Assembly (NCBI GenBank): GCA_019671135.1 | Contig: JAHRHY010000051.1 | Span: 1 to 11,767, forward strand | DNA from: Linnemannia hyalina | Lineage: Eukaryota; Mortierellomycota; Mortierellomycetes; Mortierellales; Mortierellaceae | Direction of reading: 5' to 3' | DNA length: 11,767 nt | Shown here: positions 1 to 8,388 of the stretch, piece after piece | How the letters are laid out: each line of letters starts with the position of its first letter | How positions within the stretch are numbered: the first letter of the stretch is position 1 | Notes under the pieces: generated by a model | Database searches by the model: none | The model's input: only the letters and a program-made list of their open reading frames with translations | Told to the model about the DNA's origin: nothing | Position numbers and translations under genes: made by a program

Positions 1-344
1 CCTAACAACCGCGGACCTACCACTGCACTAGACCCTTCACTATACCCTACTAAAAGTTAAATTCGTTTCTCAAACCAACCAAACAACGTACAGAAAAAAG
101 TCCATACCAAGGCTGTCAAGGTAATATAGGCAACGAGAGTGTGTGTTGACGACAAGCTGCCTACAACGAAAACTGACGAATTCGTCCCTTCTATTGAACA
201 CGTCCATGTTCTGTCACTTTCTCTACCCATAGTCGAGTATTCGTTGCTCTGCCTCTCCCTCAACTGAAGCATCGACCAAGTACGGCCAAAAAAACAACGC
301 AAAAAACACAAGCACAAAAGCACTAAATCCCTCCCGTACAGCGA
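1..344. other. Upstream non-coding region, no gene seen
   Basis: I see no convincing coding sequence on either strand. The open frames are short, have no recognisable motif and do not connect to the gene downstream. The stretch is A/C-rich on the + strand, as expected of promoter and leader sequence for the (+) gene at 627. I could not single out a convincing TATA box. The call rests on position and composition only. Confidence 0.4.
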
Positions 345-444
345 GTAAGTGCGTAACATTGATCTCGCTGTTAGCGCTCTATTTCTCCGCGGACAAAATT
401 ACTTACCGTCGTCAATTGCATACATGCACATAGATTTCTTACAG
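345..444 (+). other. Possible 5'-UTR intron 1 of the NACHT-WD40 gene
   Basis: A consensus donor GTAAGT at 345-350 and an acceptor TTTCTTACAG ending at 444 define a 100-nt candidate intron upstream of the start codon. The size fits other introns in this window (98-195 nt). No transcript evidence is available, and a chance GTAAGT is possible. Confidence 0.35.
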
Positions 445-518
445 AACTCCTCCCGTCCGTCAACCAAGAACTCCAAGCCTAGCAACCATTGCCACACCAA
501 TAAACCACTTTTATCAAG

Positions 519-595
519 GTAAAGAACAGCTTATACAGTGAAATGGCTTGTTCATGTAAATGGAGACCAAACACTAACGCATTCCGTTGCCATAG
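519..595 (+). other. Possible 5'-UTR intron 2 of the NACHT-WD40 gene
   Basis: The donor context AAG/GTAAAG lies at 519, a CTAAC branch-site match at 574-578, and the acceptor CCATAG ends at 595. The branch site is about 17 nt from the acceptor, as in fungal introns. Splicing would leave a short leader exon at 445-518 and put the ATG at 627 about 31 nt into the next exon. Confidence 0.4.
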
Positions 596-2500
596 GTGAT
601 ACAAACCCATCCACAGCACACCCACCATGTCCAAGAACTCGCGCTCGACCCCTTCCGGTCCACCATCCCAAACTGCCTCACCAATCCATCCCAACACTGG
701 CACAATGACAACAACAATTCTGTCTCCTCACAGCGAATCCGCAAGCAGGACAAGATCTTTGCGTTCTTCAGATCGTCCAGTCAAGAGCACAAGGCCAAGA
801 ATACCGGTTCTACAAGTCCCAAGTCTATCAAAGGAGCCTCGGCTACCAGTGCCGAAATGTCTGTTCATCACTTTTCCACTGTCAGCACCCCTGAGAGTGT
901 TGACATTGAACAAGCGGTCTCCACCACCGCCGTCAAGAGTACTCCCTCCATTGTTCACCCTCTACTTTGCTGACCAAACCTCGCCTGGACGTCTTCTCAC
1001 AGAACGTCAATGCGCCTGCTGTGCGCATCCCTTTACCCGCATTTGGCGCTCGCATCGATACCACCCCTCAGCTTGCCCTGTGCATAGGCTTGCTTTCTAA
1101 AGTTCACGACGCCGTCGACCAGCGAAAGGATCCTTCTCAAGACTTGCCATCCGACACTGCTGCTCGCCTGGCCTGGGTCAAGGCTATGAAGCAGGATCCT
1201 ACTGAACGAGAACGCCTCTTTTGGTTAGGAACTCGTATGGTTGACGAGTTTGCCAAGGATGCCTTCAAGGATTCGCCGAGATTGCCGAGATGGTCCTCAT
1301 TGGACCTGTTATGAACATGGAACATTACCGTGGGTTACTCTCCAGCATCATCGCAGCGTTGACCATTCTGTGATTCTGAGTGTCGATCTCCTCCAAGGTC
1401 TCGTGCAGTTGGTGCAGTCTGCACCCCCTGAATCCCTCCTCTCTGATGACCTGGTCAAGATTCTTCGTCTACTCCGGCTTCGTCTGCAGGACACTCACCA
1501 ACAGTCGACAGTCCACCCTTTCCATCTCACGTTGGCACTCTCGAGGGTACTTGATGTTATGGCGGACCACAAGGTCAAGGACCTGAGCCGTGTGGAGGAG
1601 CGCGAGCCCTTGTCCGGAGTCCTGTCGAGCTTGACAGGTAGCTCGGACCCCTACCTGATGTACCAGGCTTGCTATGCGTTTCAGGCACTGCAGTATGTGC
1701 CTGATGATGAGACTGTGCTCCAGGCGGTTCTCCGACAGTCTATTGGGTTGCAAGTGGGTTGGTCAAGATTTCGGCAGTGATGAAGCTGGACGTGGGCGCA
1801 GTTCTTGAAGGACTTGACAAGCTGCAGGAGGCGATTGGCAGCACGGTCGAAATTGCAGGTACTTTGTACGAAGGGTTTTGCTCGCTGATGGAGAGTGGCC
1901 GAGGTGTGTTTGACAGTCTGAAGGAGGGATACGGATCTGGCAAGAAACGTCCTTGGTATGCCGCTGTCCGTGCTGCTCATGCTCTTGCTCACTCTGGTCA
2001 GTTACATGATCTCAACCGCCTGATCTGTATGGCACCTTGTCGCCGTGATCCTCTGTTCCAATGGGGAATCTGCCAGTTGCTAGGCGAGATTGCGTCTGAT
2101 GATATCTGGGATTCCCCTGTTCGCCAGCAAGCCGTTGAGCTGCTTGGTGATCTGTTCCAGAACGATCCATTGTGGGGTGAGGATGAGAGCGTCAGGACCT
2201 GGATGTTGAACATCAGTGGCCAACTCGGTGCTGTTGATGACGCAGCTGTCAGCAGCAGCGCTATTGCCTTGGTGAAGGAACTTCAGCAGGATCAGCCTGC
2301 CACCACCAAGCTTCCTTACCCGCTGAGGAACCGACTTCCTTTGCCCACGTCCTCACCAACACTCGTCAAAGTTCAGAAGATCCCACCACTCGAGTACGAT
2401 TTGCACCGGCTCCGCATGTTGAGGTTGAGCAGAGCCACCAAGACGTCTACATCCCGCCTATGGCCAAGCCTAGTCTAAGGCCAAAGACGAGGACATATTC

Positions 2501-3410
2501 TTGCTGATGGAGAAGATGCAAGAGTTCTTGGCTGGTGAGCGACAAGTGATGCTGGTGCTTGGTGACTCTGGTGCCGGAAAGTCGACTTTCAACCGCCATT
2601 TCGAGCATCGTCTCTGGACCGACTACAAACCAGGCGACCCTATCCCTCTCTTCATCAATCTCCCCTCCATTGACCGACCCCGACCAGGACCTGGTCACCA
2701 AGCAACTGAGGTTCCATGGCTTTTGGACGATCAGATCATGGAGATCAAGGCAGCACCGCCAACTCATTCTCATCTGTGACGGGATACGACGAGAGCCAGC
2801 AGTGGTCAACCTCCACCGGACCAATTCTCTGATCAGCCTGGCCAGTGGAATTACCAAGATGGTCATCAGCTGCCGCACCCAGTTCCTTGGGCCTGAGTAC
2901 CACAGCCGTTTTATGCCGCAAAGTGAAGGTGGTCACTACGACCGCCCTGCTCCTCACCTTTTCCAAGAGGCTGTGATCACTCCGTTCTCCAAGGCTCAAA
3001 TCGAGAACTATGTTGAGCAGTATGTCCCCTTGGAGCCAAGGACGTGGGACACAAAGGACTACATGGACAGGCTCACCACGATTCCCAACCTACTTGATCT
3101 GGTCAGGAACCCCTTCCTCCTCTCACTTGCATTGGAGGCACTGCCAGGTGTGACCGAGGGCAAGCAGGATCTGTCGACGATCAAGATCACGCGAGCTCAC
3201 CTCTATGACACCTTCGTCAGCCATTGGCTCGATGTTAACAAACGACGGTTTGAGAGGAACAATGCCTTGTCGATGAATGATCGCGACATGCTAAACCAAC
3301 TGGTCAGTGCGGGTTTTAATTCTCTGGGTCTCGACTACGCTACCAACTGGCACGAGCTATCTTTGACCGGCAGGACGGAAAGCCAGTGGTCAAGTATGTC
3401 CATTTGAGCG
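2501..3410 (+). other. NACHT NTPase domain region (frame-broken)
   Basis: The domain begins with a helix (LMEKMQEFLAGERQVMLVLG) leading into the P-loop GDSGAGKS, whose Lys and Ser would bind phosphate and Mg. The Walker B strand LILICDG is followed, one base out of frame, by YDES, so the acidic residues after the strand sit in a different frame. The sensor-like ISCRTQF segment and NPFLLSLAL are the other NACHT landmarks. At least five frame changes fall between 2678 and 2804, and a probable compensating pair lies at about 2828-2854, where the alternative frame reads DQPGQWNY. No intact NTPase can be made from this sequence as written. Confidence 0.85.
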
Positions 3411-3839
3411 ACAAGAACACATGGAAAGCTGAGTTCTTTGGTCCACAGCCAGAGATCCGACTGTTGCGGGAGTCGTCGCCATTGACCCGTGCTGGCAAAC
3501 CAGTTCCGATTTGTACATCGCTCAATGCTCGAATACTTTCTCTCTCGAGCCATCTACGACCCGATCAAGGCTGACAACGAGGATGATGAAGAAGATGACG
3601 CCGAATCCGACGAATGTCCGAGTAGTCGTTCGTTATTTGATGTCAAGAGTCCCTTGTTCCGACGAAACCTGCTCTGAGTCGTCTATCATCCAGTTCCTGT
3701 GCGATCGCGTGAAGTCGAACCCTGATTTTGAACATCAACTCCGTGCCGTTATCGACCTGTCCAAGACCGACGAAGTGCAGCCATCGCCGCAACCAACGCA
3801 ATCACAATCCTGGTCCGAGCCGGCGTGTTATTCAACGGT

Positions 3840-4004
3840 GCCGACCTTCGCGGGGTCAATATTCCTGGAGCCGACCTAACCGAGGGCCAATTCGACTCTG
3901 CGCAGTTCCAAGGAGCCAACCTGACGGGAGCCGATTTATCGAGGAGCTGGTTGCGGCAGGCGGATCTGAGCGGGGCGCAGCTGAAGGACGTTCGGTTTGG
4001 GGAG
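3840..4004 (+). repeat. Pentapeptide-repeat block linking NACHT and WD40 parts
   Basis: Eleven consecutive five-residue units follow the A(D/N)LxG pattern (ADLRG, VNIPG, ADLTE, GQFDS, AQFQG, ANLTG, ADLSR, SWLRQ, ADLSG, AQLKD, VRFGE). Such repeats stack into a right-handed quadrilateral beta-helix. The block lies in the same intact frame as the WD40 repeats and probably acts as a rigid spacer. It is too short to be a protein of its own. Confidence 0.8.
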
Positions 4005-4019
4005 TTGGCCTCTCTTGAG

Positions 4020-5987
4020 ATGGAGAGCGAAGTGATGTTCTGCACCTACTCGCCTGACGGGACGATGCTTGCTGCGGGGCTTGGGGAGGATGGTGTCGAT
4101 GTTTATAGCACCACCTCATGGACAAGAGTTCTGCAGATTCGAGACATTGGGTTAGTTTTCAGCGTTGTATTCTCACCTGACAGCCAACAAATTGCGTTCG
4201 GTGGCAAAGATCAGACTGTACGAGTGTGGGATGTCACGAGCGACGAGGAATTGCTGGCTATGAAGGGGCACACCGAAGAAGTCATATATTCGGTGGACTA
4301 TTCACCTTGTGGCAAGCTGATCGCATCGGCCGGTTACGAGAAAACAGTGCGACTGTGGAGCTCGCAGACTGGAGAGTGTCTCCTTGTCCTGGAGGATCAT
4401 ACGAGAGGTGTCATGGGTGTCAAGTTTTCCTCAGATGGTCGACAGCTCGTATCGGTGGATGGGGAAGCGATTATTCGGTTCTGGGATGCGGAGACAGGAG
4501 AGCTGGTGCGTGAGTTTGACGCCCCGTTTGAAATCAATATGTGTCGTGCCTATTCTCCTGATGGCAAGTGGATTGCCTTCACCCAAGGCCGCTCTTTGCA
4601 GCTTTGGGATGCGGTCTCCTATGAGCCAGGGCCAGCCCTACAGGGCCACACTAGTGACGTCAAAGGAGTCGCATTCTCTCCAAACGGCCAATGGATCGCC
4701 TCTGCCAGCGAAGACAAGACCGTGAGACTTTGGGATGCATCGACTGGGACCCCTACTCTCGTTTTGTTTGGTCACAACGAAACCGTGCGAAGCGTTGCCT
4801 TCTCTCCAAATGGTCTTCGAATTGCATCGGGAGGTTTCGATAAGAAAGTTCGCCTGTGGGATCTGAGCTCTAGCTGGTCTAGCGTTGAGCCGGAGGGACA
4901 TCGAGTCGATCGGTTATTCAAGGCGGCTTACTCTTTTGACGGGCTTTCGATTCTGGGCGCCAGTGACCGCAGCGTGCAACAATGGGATTCAGCGACAGGA
5001 CGATCTCTGCCGAACGCGTTTCAGTTTCCGGAACTAGTTTCGGTGAGAGATGTGGATTTTTACCCGGAACTACTTTCGGTGAGGAATGTGGATTTTTCAC
5101 CTGATGGCAATCAGATAGCGGCCGTCGTTGAAAACAGTTATGTCCAAGTATGGGACCTCCTAACCTGTGCAGCAGGATCTGTCTTCAAAGTTGAACAGTT
5201 CGCTCTCACCATTGTCGCCTATTCGCCTTGTGGTCGATGGGTTGCTGCTTGGGGCTGGAAGGCCAGTATTTGGCTGTGGGATCTTCATGACACCACCGTC
5301 AAGGAGCATCATGTTATCATTGACATCGAGAATAACGGAGGCTTTGGCCGTAGCACCGTGACCTTCTCGTCCGCCGGACACCAGCTTGCGATTGGTTTTT
5401 CCGATGGCTCCGTTCGTGTTTTCGATCCTCAGTCAGGAAACCTTTTGTCGTCCTTGCAGCTGGAGCAAGAAGCCGTCGGGGCGCTGGCATATTCTCCTAT
5501 CGGCCAGCAACTAGCCGTCGGCGGCGGCAATGGCTCGATATATCTCTGGGACGGTCAATCGCAGGAGCCTAGTATCCAGTTGGATGGACACAATGCAAGA
5601 ATCTTCTCCGTCGCCTATTCACCTTGCGGTCAGTGGATCGCTTCCGGCGGCGGAGACAGGACGGTCCGATTGTGGGGTCGATGGCAAGAAGGCGAGTTGG
5701 AGTATTGGCAGAGTAAATGCGTGGTCCGTGGATTTTTCGTCGATATTCTCAATATTTCTTGGAATCCAGTTACCCCCATGGAGTTTGTCACGCATGGCCA
5801 TGGTGAATCTGTCCGAGTGTGGCGAGTATCGATCGACGGCGAAAGCGTGGTTGTGAGGATGCTTTGGGGATTTAACAAAAGAATCCTTTGTGCCGAGGGT
5901 CTTATCTCTAAGGACGACAGATCTGAGCCCGATGAACCAGAAGCTGCTAGTCCAGCGCGGTGCCGTCGACAGTTCTTTGGTCCATGA
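4020..5987 (+). CDS. Intact WD40 open frame (14 repeats), 3' half of the NACHT-WD40 gene
   Basis: The frame is open from 3678 to 5987. Its first ATG is at 4020, so a stand-alone product would be 655 residues. I count 14 WD40 units by their S-P-D/C-G and L/V-W-D landmarks, enough for two seven-bladed propellers. Units 5-7 are the most canonical (for example DKTVRLWD), while several others have lost the GH dipeptide. The units are well diverged from one another, unlike the near-identical repeats of HET-E type NLRs. No stop or frameshift is seen until about 5920, where the expected C-terminus (reading NQKLLVQRGAVDSSL in another frame) is replaced by an unrelated tail ending in TGA. Whether this half is expressed alone or only as the end of the larger gene cannot be told. 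No promoter is evident just upstream. Confidence 0.5.
   Translation: MESEVMFCTYSPDGTMLAAGLGEDGVDVYSTTSWTRVLQIRDIGLVFSVVFSPDSQQIAFGGKDQTVRVWDVTSDEELLAMKGHTEEVIYSVDYSPCGKLIASAGYEKTVRLWSSQTGECLLVLEDHTRGVMGVKFSSDGRQLVSVDGEAIIRFWDAETGELVREFDAPFEINMCRAYSPDGKWIAFTQGRSLQLWDAVSYEPGPALQGHTSDVKGVAFSPNGQWIASASEDKTVRLWDASTGTPTLVLFGHNETVRSVAFSPNGLRIASGGFDKKVRLWDLSSSWSSVEPEGHRVDRLFKAAYSFDGLSILGASDRSVQQWDSATGRSLPNAFQFPELVSVRDVDFYPELLSVRNVDFSPDGNQIAAVVENSYVQVWDLLTCAAGSVFKVEQFALTIVAYSPCGRWVAAWGWKASIWLWDLHDTTVKEHHVIIDIENNGGFGRSTVTFSSAGHQLAIGFSDGSVRVFDPQSGNLLSSLQLEQEAVGALAYSPIGQQLAVGGGNGSIYLWDGQSQEPSIQLDGHNARIFSVAYSPCGQWIASGGGDRTVRLWGRWQEGELEYWQSKCVVRGFFVDILNISWNPVTPMEFVTHGHGESVRVWRVSIDGESVVVRMLWGFNKRILCAEGLISKDDRSEPDEPEAASPARCRRQFFGP
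5028..5099 (+). repeat. 36-bp in-frame tandem duplication inside the WD40 region
   Basis: Two adjacent 36-nt units, 5028-5063 and 5064-5099, differ at about five positions. They encode PELVSVRDVDFY and PELLSVRNVDFS. The copy adds 12 residues between blades 8 and 9, keeps the frame, and duplicates the strand leading into the S-P-D-G turn. Confidence 0.9.
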
Positions 5988-6095
5988 GGGAGAAGGATCA
6001 GGCGCGTAGGGCCTGCTAGTTTCCTTGTTCCAACCAACACTCACCATAACCTTTTCCTTTTCAAACTGTGAATCCTGAGAACATTACAAATAGCC

Positions 6096-6101
6096 ATTAA
6101 A
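6096..6101 (+). terminator. Possible poly(A) signal of the NACHT-WD40 gene
   Basis: ATTAAA lies about 87 nt beyond the expected stop at 6007-6009 and is followed by T-rich sequence. It sits where a fungal 3' processing signal would be, but the motif is short and the region also overlaps the convergent (-) strand gene. Confidence 0.35.
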
Positions 6102-6122
6102 TGTATTGTATTTTTTGAACCA

Positions 6123-6195
6123 TTGTTGTTGTTGTTTTTGTTGTTGTTGTTCGTTGTTGTAGTTGAAGTTGTAGTCATTTTTTTTATTTTTTTCG
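6123..6195. repeat. (GTT)n microsatellite followed by a T-rich run
   Basis: Imperfect GTT/TTG repeats occupy 6123-6175 and are followed by an almost pure T run to 6195. On the minus strand they would read as Thr and Asn codons and then an A-rich AATAAA-containing segment. The tract lies at the convergent 3' ends of two genes. Confidence 0.85.
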
Positions 6196-7012
6196 GTGAA
6201 TCTCTTGAGTATTCGGGCAATGCAGGAGGATTAATGCTCACCATTTGCTGACTATTCGTCTTGCTCAAGCAACCACCTTGGCCATATCCCTCGCTATCCT
6301 CAGAGCCGCTACCCTCCTTAAGGTCGTTAATAGAACCAATAATGACCCACTCGTTTAACTCAGACTCCAACTCTGACCCTACCGAGGTGTCGAATGAGAA
6401 AGCGCAGTGCGGGTAAGAAGATCTTTCCTGGGTCCGTTGGCCATGATCCACTCTGACTCCTTATCACGGTCAATGTACATCTCCGTACCTGTTACACCCA
6501 ATATGCGCCGCTCCATGAGATCTCCAAGAAGGTCTATTCCCCTGTCGAGCGACAATGCGAGGCAATCGTAGTATTGGCACTCTTCAAAAGGAGTTCCCTG
6601 ACGATTCCTAGCTCCAACTGCTCTTGGAGATCCCAATGCCGAGACCCACCTCTCTCAGCCTTGTCAAGCGACTGTTGTGCACAGACTGCACATTGGAGAT
6701 CCATACTCTCTTGGTGCATATCTTTGTAGGTGTAGTCTGTCGCGGACCTGCCGGCAATGGCTCGCGTGATGTCCGCATACGCCTAGACATCAACACCGTT
6801 GTATCGCTTGTTATTTTCCAGTGGTGTTCACGTCGCGTCCACTGTCCACTCTTGGTCTCGATAGTCGGTACGGCACCAAATTTGAGGGTGGAACAAGATC
6901 CACTAGGCTTGGTAAAGGCGAGCACAGCGGGCAAAGTCGTCAAGGAGAGTTGTGTCGCGATAATTTCTCGGAAATCTTGAGGGTGGTCGACGAGAGACGG
7001 TGGTCCCGCCAT

Positions 7013-7364
7013 ATTTAGTGCGCCTGTGCGCCTAAAAAAAAGAGCGGTGAAGTACGAAAGAAAGGAAGAAAGGTTTATTGGAAAATGCAAAATATAAATG
7101 AAATTGAAAATATATTATTGGTGGGCTCGCCGTCTGCCTGGAGGTTCTCGCGGTGAAGAACCCGCATCCCAGGGCACACAGCGAGGACGTTGCGGATCCT
7201 TGGTGCCCCCAAAAAAAGTTGCTCTCACGTATACCATAAAAAGCCACCCCTCATTGGTCCCCTCTTCTCATTTTATCTCTCTCATGTGCCTTCACGGTTC
7301 TTCACGTCTGGCACCAGCAAAGATCTACAATAGTATTGCATTCATCTAGCCTCCGTCTTGTTAT
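7013..7364. other. Intergenic stretch between divergent broken genes
   Basis: No supported gene lies here. It holds an 8-bp tandem repeat (GTGCGCCT twice, 7018-7033), a T run followed by AG on the minus strand that could be a splice acceptor just upstream of the ATG at 7012, and a six-base stem (GGTTCT/AGAACC, 7143-7162). An ATTGG and a TATA-like CATAAAAAG near 7235-7257 could be remnants of a promoter. The transporter downstream lacks its N-terminal third, and I see no PDGGYGW-like start or first membrane helices of that family here. A weak KIYNSIAFI-like stretch at 7319-7348 may be eroded transporter coding sequence. Confidence 0.4.
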
Positions 7365-7418
7365 GTCTTCCTGAGTCTGGGTGCCAGCTTGGCTTTCTTC
7401 CCTTTGATTTGTTTTTCT

Positions 7419-7516
7419 GTGATGGGCAGGAACATGCATGAGAATGCGTTATTCGCCCTCTCCGCCTTTTTTTTTCTTTCGCTAACGAGCGTACTGTTTG
7501 TTTACCAAATATGTAG
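7419..7516 (+). other. Probable intron in the MFS gene
   Basis: Donor GTGATG lies at 7419, a CTAAC branch site at 7482-7486, and acceptor ATGTAG ends at 7516. Downstream coding resumes at once with RRRGFAA. The branch-to-acceptor distance is about 30 nt. The donor choice is less certain than the acceptor. Confidence 0.5.
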
Positions 7517-7912
7517 GCGTCGTGGGTTCGCAGCCATCATCGCTGTTGCAGGAAGGCTTACGAGGACTCATCATCTCGCCCGTCACCACATTCTTCCTAA
7601 AGATCGGATATTGCTGGGCAGTCCGAACCATGGCGATCGTCCGCGTCGTCATCCTCATCCCTGCATCAGCACTATTCAAGGCCGGTGTCGAGCCTGGAAA
7701 GGATCGCGCGAAACGACTAAAGTAGGAACAATCGGCTGCGACCAGCGAGAAGGAACTTCAGGAGTTGAAGGATGCGGCGGTGAGGGTTCCGAAACCGAAG
7801 CGACAGGTCATGGATTTCACAGTGCTAAAGGAAGTTCGGCTATTGATCCTTGTTGTCCTTTCTTTCTTTGTTTTGCTAATGGATACTTTAATCCCTACTA
7901 CTTCCTCCCAAG

Positions 7913-8028
7913 GTAACATCGACACTGTCTCATGCTCTTTTTTTCTTGTCGCGGCGGGCATTCTTTTGTGTGACCCTAGTTACTGGTTTTCCTAATGGAT
8001 ACTTTTCATATATTTTTTTTCGCTCTAG
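7913..8028 (+). other. Probable intron in the MFS gene, flanked by a local duplication
   Basis: Donor CCAAG/GTAACA lies at 7913, a CTAAT branch-like site at 7992, and the acceptor is a T-rich tract ending CTCTAG at 8028. It separates PYYFLP from YAQKNG, which are adjacent in relatives. The joined exons are one base out of frame, as expected from one extra C at 8029-8030. The intron length is exactly the spacing of a 20-bp repeat described among the findings. Confidence 0.7.
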
Positions 8029-8311
8029 CCTATGCACAAAAGAACGGAGTGTCAGTGTCGACAGCCTCACTGCTGATCGGTATTCTGAACGGACCGAGTG
8101 CACTCGGACGAGTGTCGGGTCTGGCGAGCGACGACATCGGTGATATCAACACGCTCCTCATCTCGACCAATTGCGTTTCGCTGAGTATCCTGATCGTATG
8201 GATATTTACCGGCACATCCGTCCCCATGATGACTACCTCCTGTATCCTCTACGGTTTCTTCTCTGACTCCTTTGTTCGCCATCGTCTCCACCGTCGCCGC
8301 TCATCTCTATG

Positions 8312-8388
8312 GTACGTAATCTAACTCGATACATTTGTGATGCACTAGTCTCTTGATATTTGGCTACCACGCTACTCACTCTCGACAG
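8312..8388 (+). other. Probable intron in the MFS gene (3' end uncertain)
   Basis: Donor G/GTACGT lies at 8312, directly after the exon coding AAHLYG. Acceptors CGACAG (ending 8388) and TTTTCAG (ending 8403) are both possible, and CTAAC occurs at 8321-8325. Coding of TM10-11 resumes by about 8405 with CSASMMRI. Confidence 0.45.

Larger units (their letters stand above)
627..6009 (+). pseudogene. NACHT - pentapeptide - WD40 repeat protein (STAND/NLR-like), multiply frameshifted
   Basis: This is an NLR-like STAND NTPase of a type expanded in Mortierellaceae. Such proteins are predicted cytosolic switches in which ATP/GTP binding by NACHT is coupled to ligand sensing by a WD40 propeller; the target is unknown. 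The start is the ATG at 627, in a CACC-ATG context and opening MSKNSRSTPSG. A basic segment (RKQDKIFAFFRSSS) and a long helical region follow to about 2490. The P-loop GDSGAGKS is at 2561-2584, Walker B LILICDG at 2763-2783, ISCRTQFLG near 2868 and NPFLLSLALEALP near 3108. Pentapeptides run 3840-4004 and WD40 repeats about 4020-5870. Reading the family through needs frame changes near 720, 959, 1274, 1359, 1746, 2429, 2479, 2679, 2723, 2749, 2782, 2803, 3352, 3498, 3673 and 3777, and again near 5920, after which the expected tail ends in TAG at 6007-6009. Most are one base in a short homopolymer. Introns do not explain them. The identity is firm; pseudogene versus assembly error is open. Confidence 0.85.
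6041..7012 (-). pseudogene. Unrecognised protein-coding gene in fragments
   Basis: I do not recognise this family. The ATG at 7012 opens MAGPPSLVDHPQDFREIIAT and runs in frame to about 6860. The reading then passes to a second frame (TPLENNKRYNGVDV, then AYADITRAIAGRS and CAVCAQQSLDKAERGG) that holds a TGA at 6830-6828 and a TAG at 6785-6783. A third frame from about 6588 gives DRGIDLLGDLMERRI and EMYIDRDKESEWIM. A fourth from about 6425 gives an acidic Ser/Gly/Glu-rich part and a Thr/Asn-rich tract written by the (GTT)n repeat. The shifts near 6588 and 6425 lie by short homopolymer runs. A CxxC pair and a later Cys-x4-Cys are visible, but I assign no function. The expected product is roughly 280-320 residues. 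The 3' end is uncertain: an AATAAA on this strand near 6185 suggests that the true stop is before the last 140 bases. The gene is convergent with the NACHT-WD40 gene. Confidence 0.55.

Noticed and set aside
57..359. Minus-strand 100-residue frame at the left end
   Set aside because: Its composition looks like translated A/C-rich leader DNA; it has no motif and no supporting context.
967..1314. Separate small + strand gene
   Set aside because: It is one frame segment of the NACHT-WD40 gene: LTKPRLDVFSQNVNAP continues the segment before it, and the following segments continue it.
627..3825. Introns as the cause of the frame changes in the NACHT region
   Set aside because: The coding frames abut or overlap at each change with no lost protein segment between them, and there are no paired donor/acceptor signals. 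Only one base (or two) is out of place each time.
627..3825. Programmed ribosomal frameshifting
   Set aside because: There are far too many sites, in both directions, with no shared slippery sequence and no common downstream structure.
5619..6047. Antisense gene across the end of the WD40 region
   Set aside because: It is the shadow of a strongly coding + strand WD40 frame, with Pro/Ser-rich sequence and no motif.
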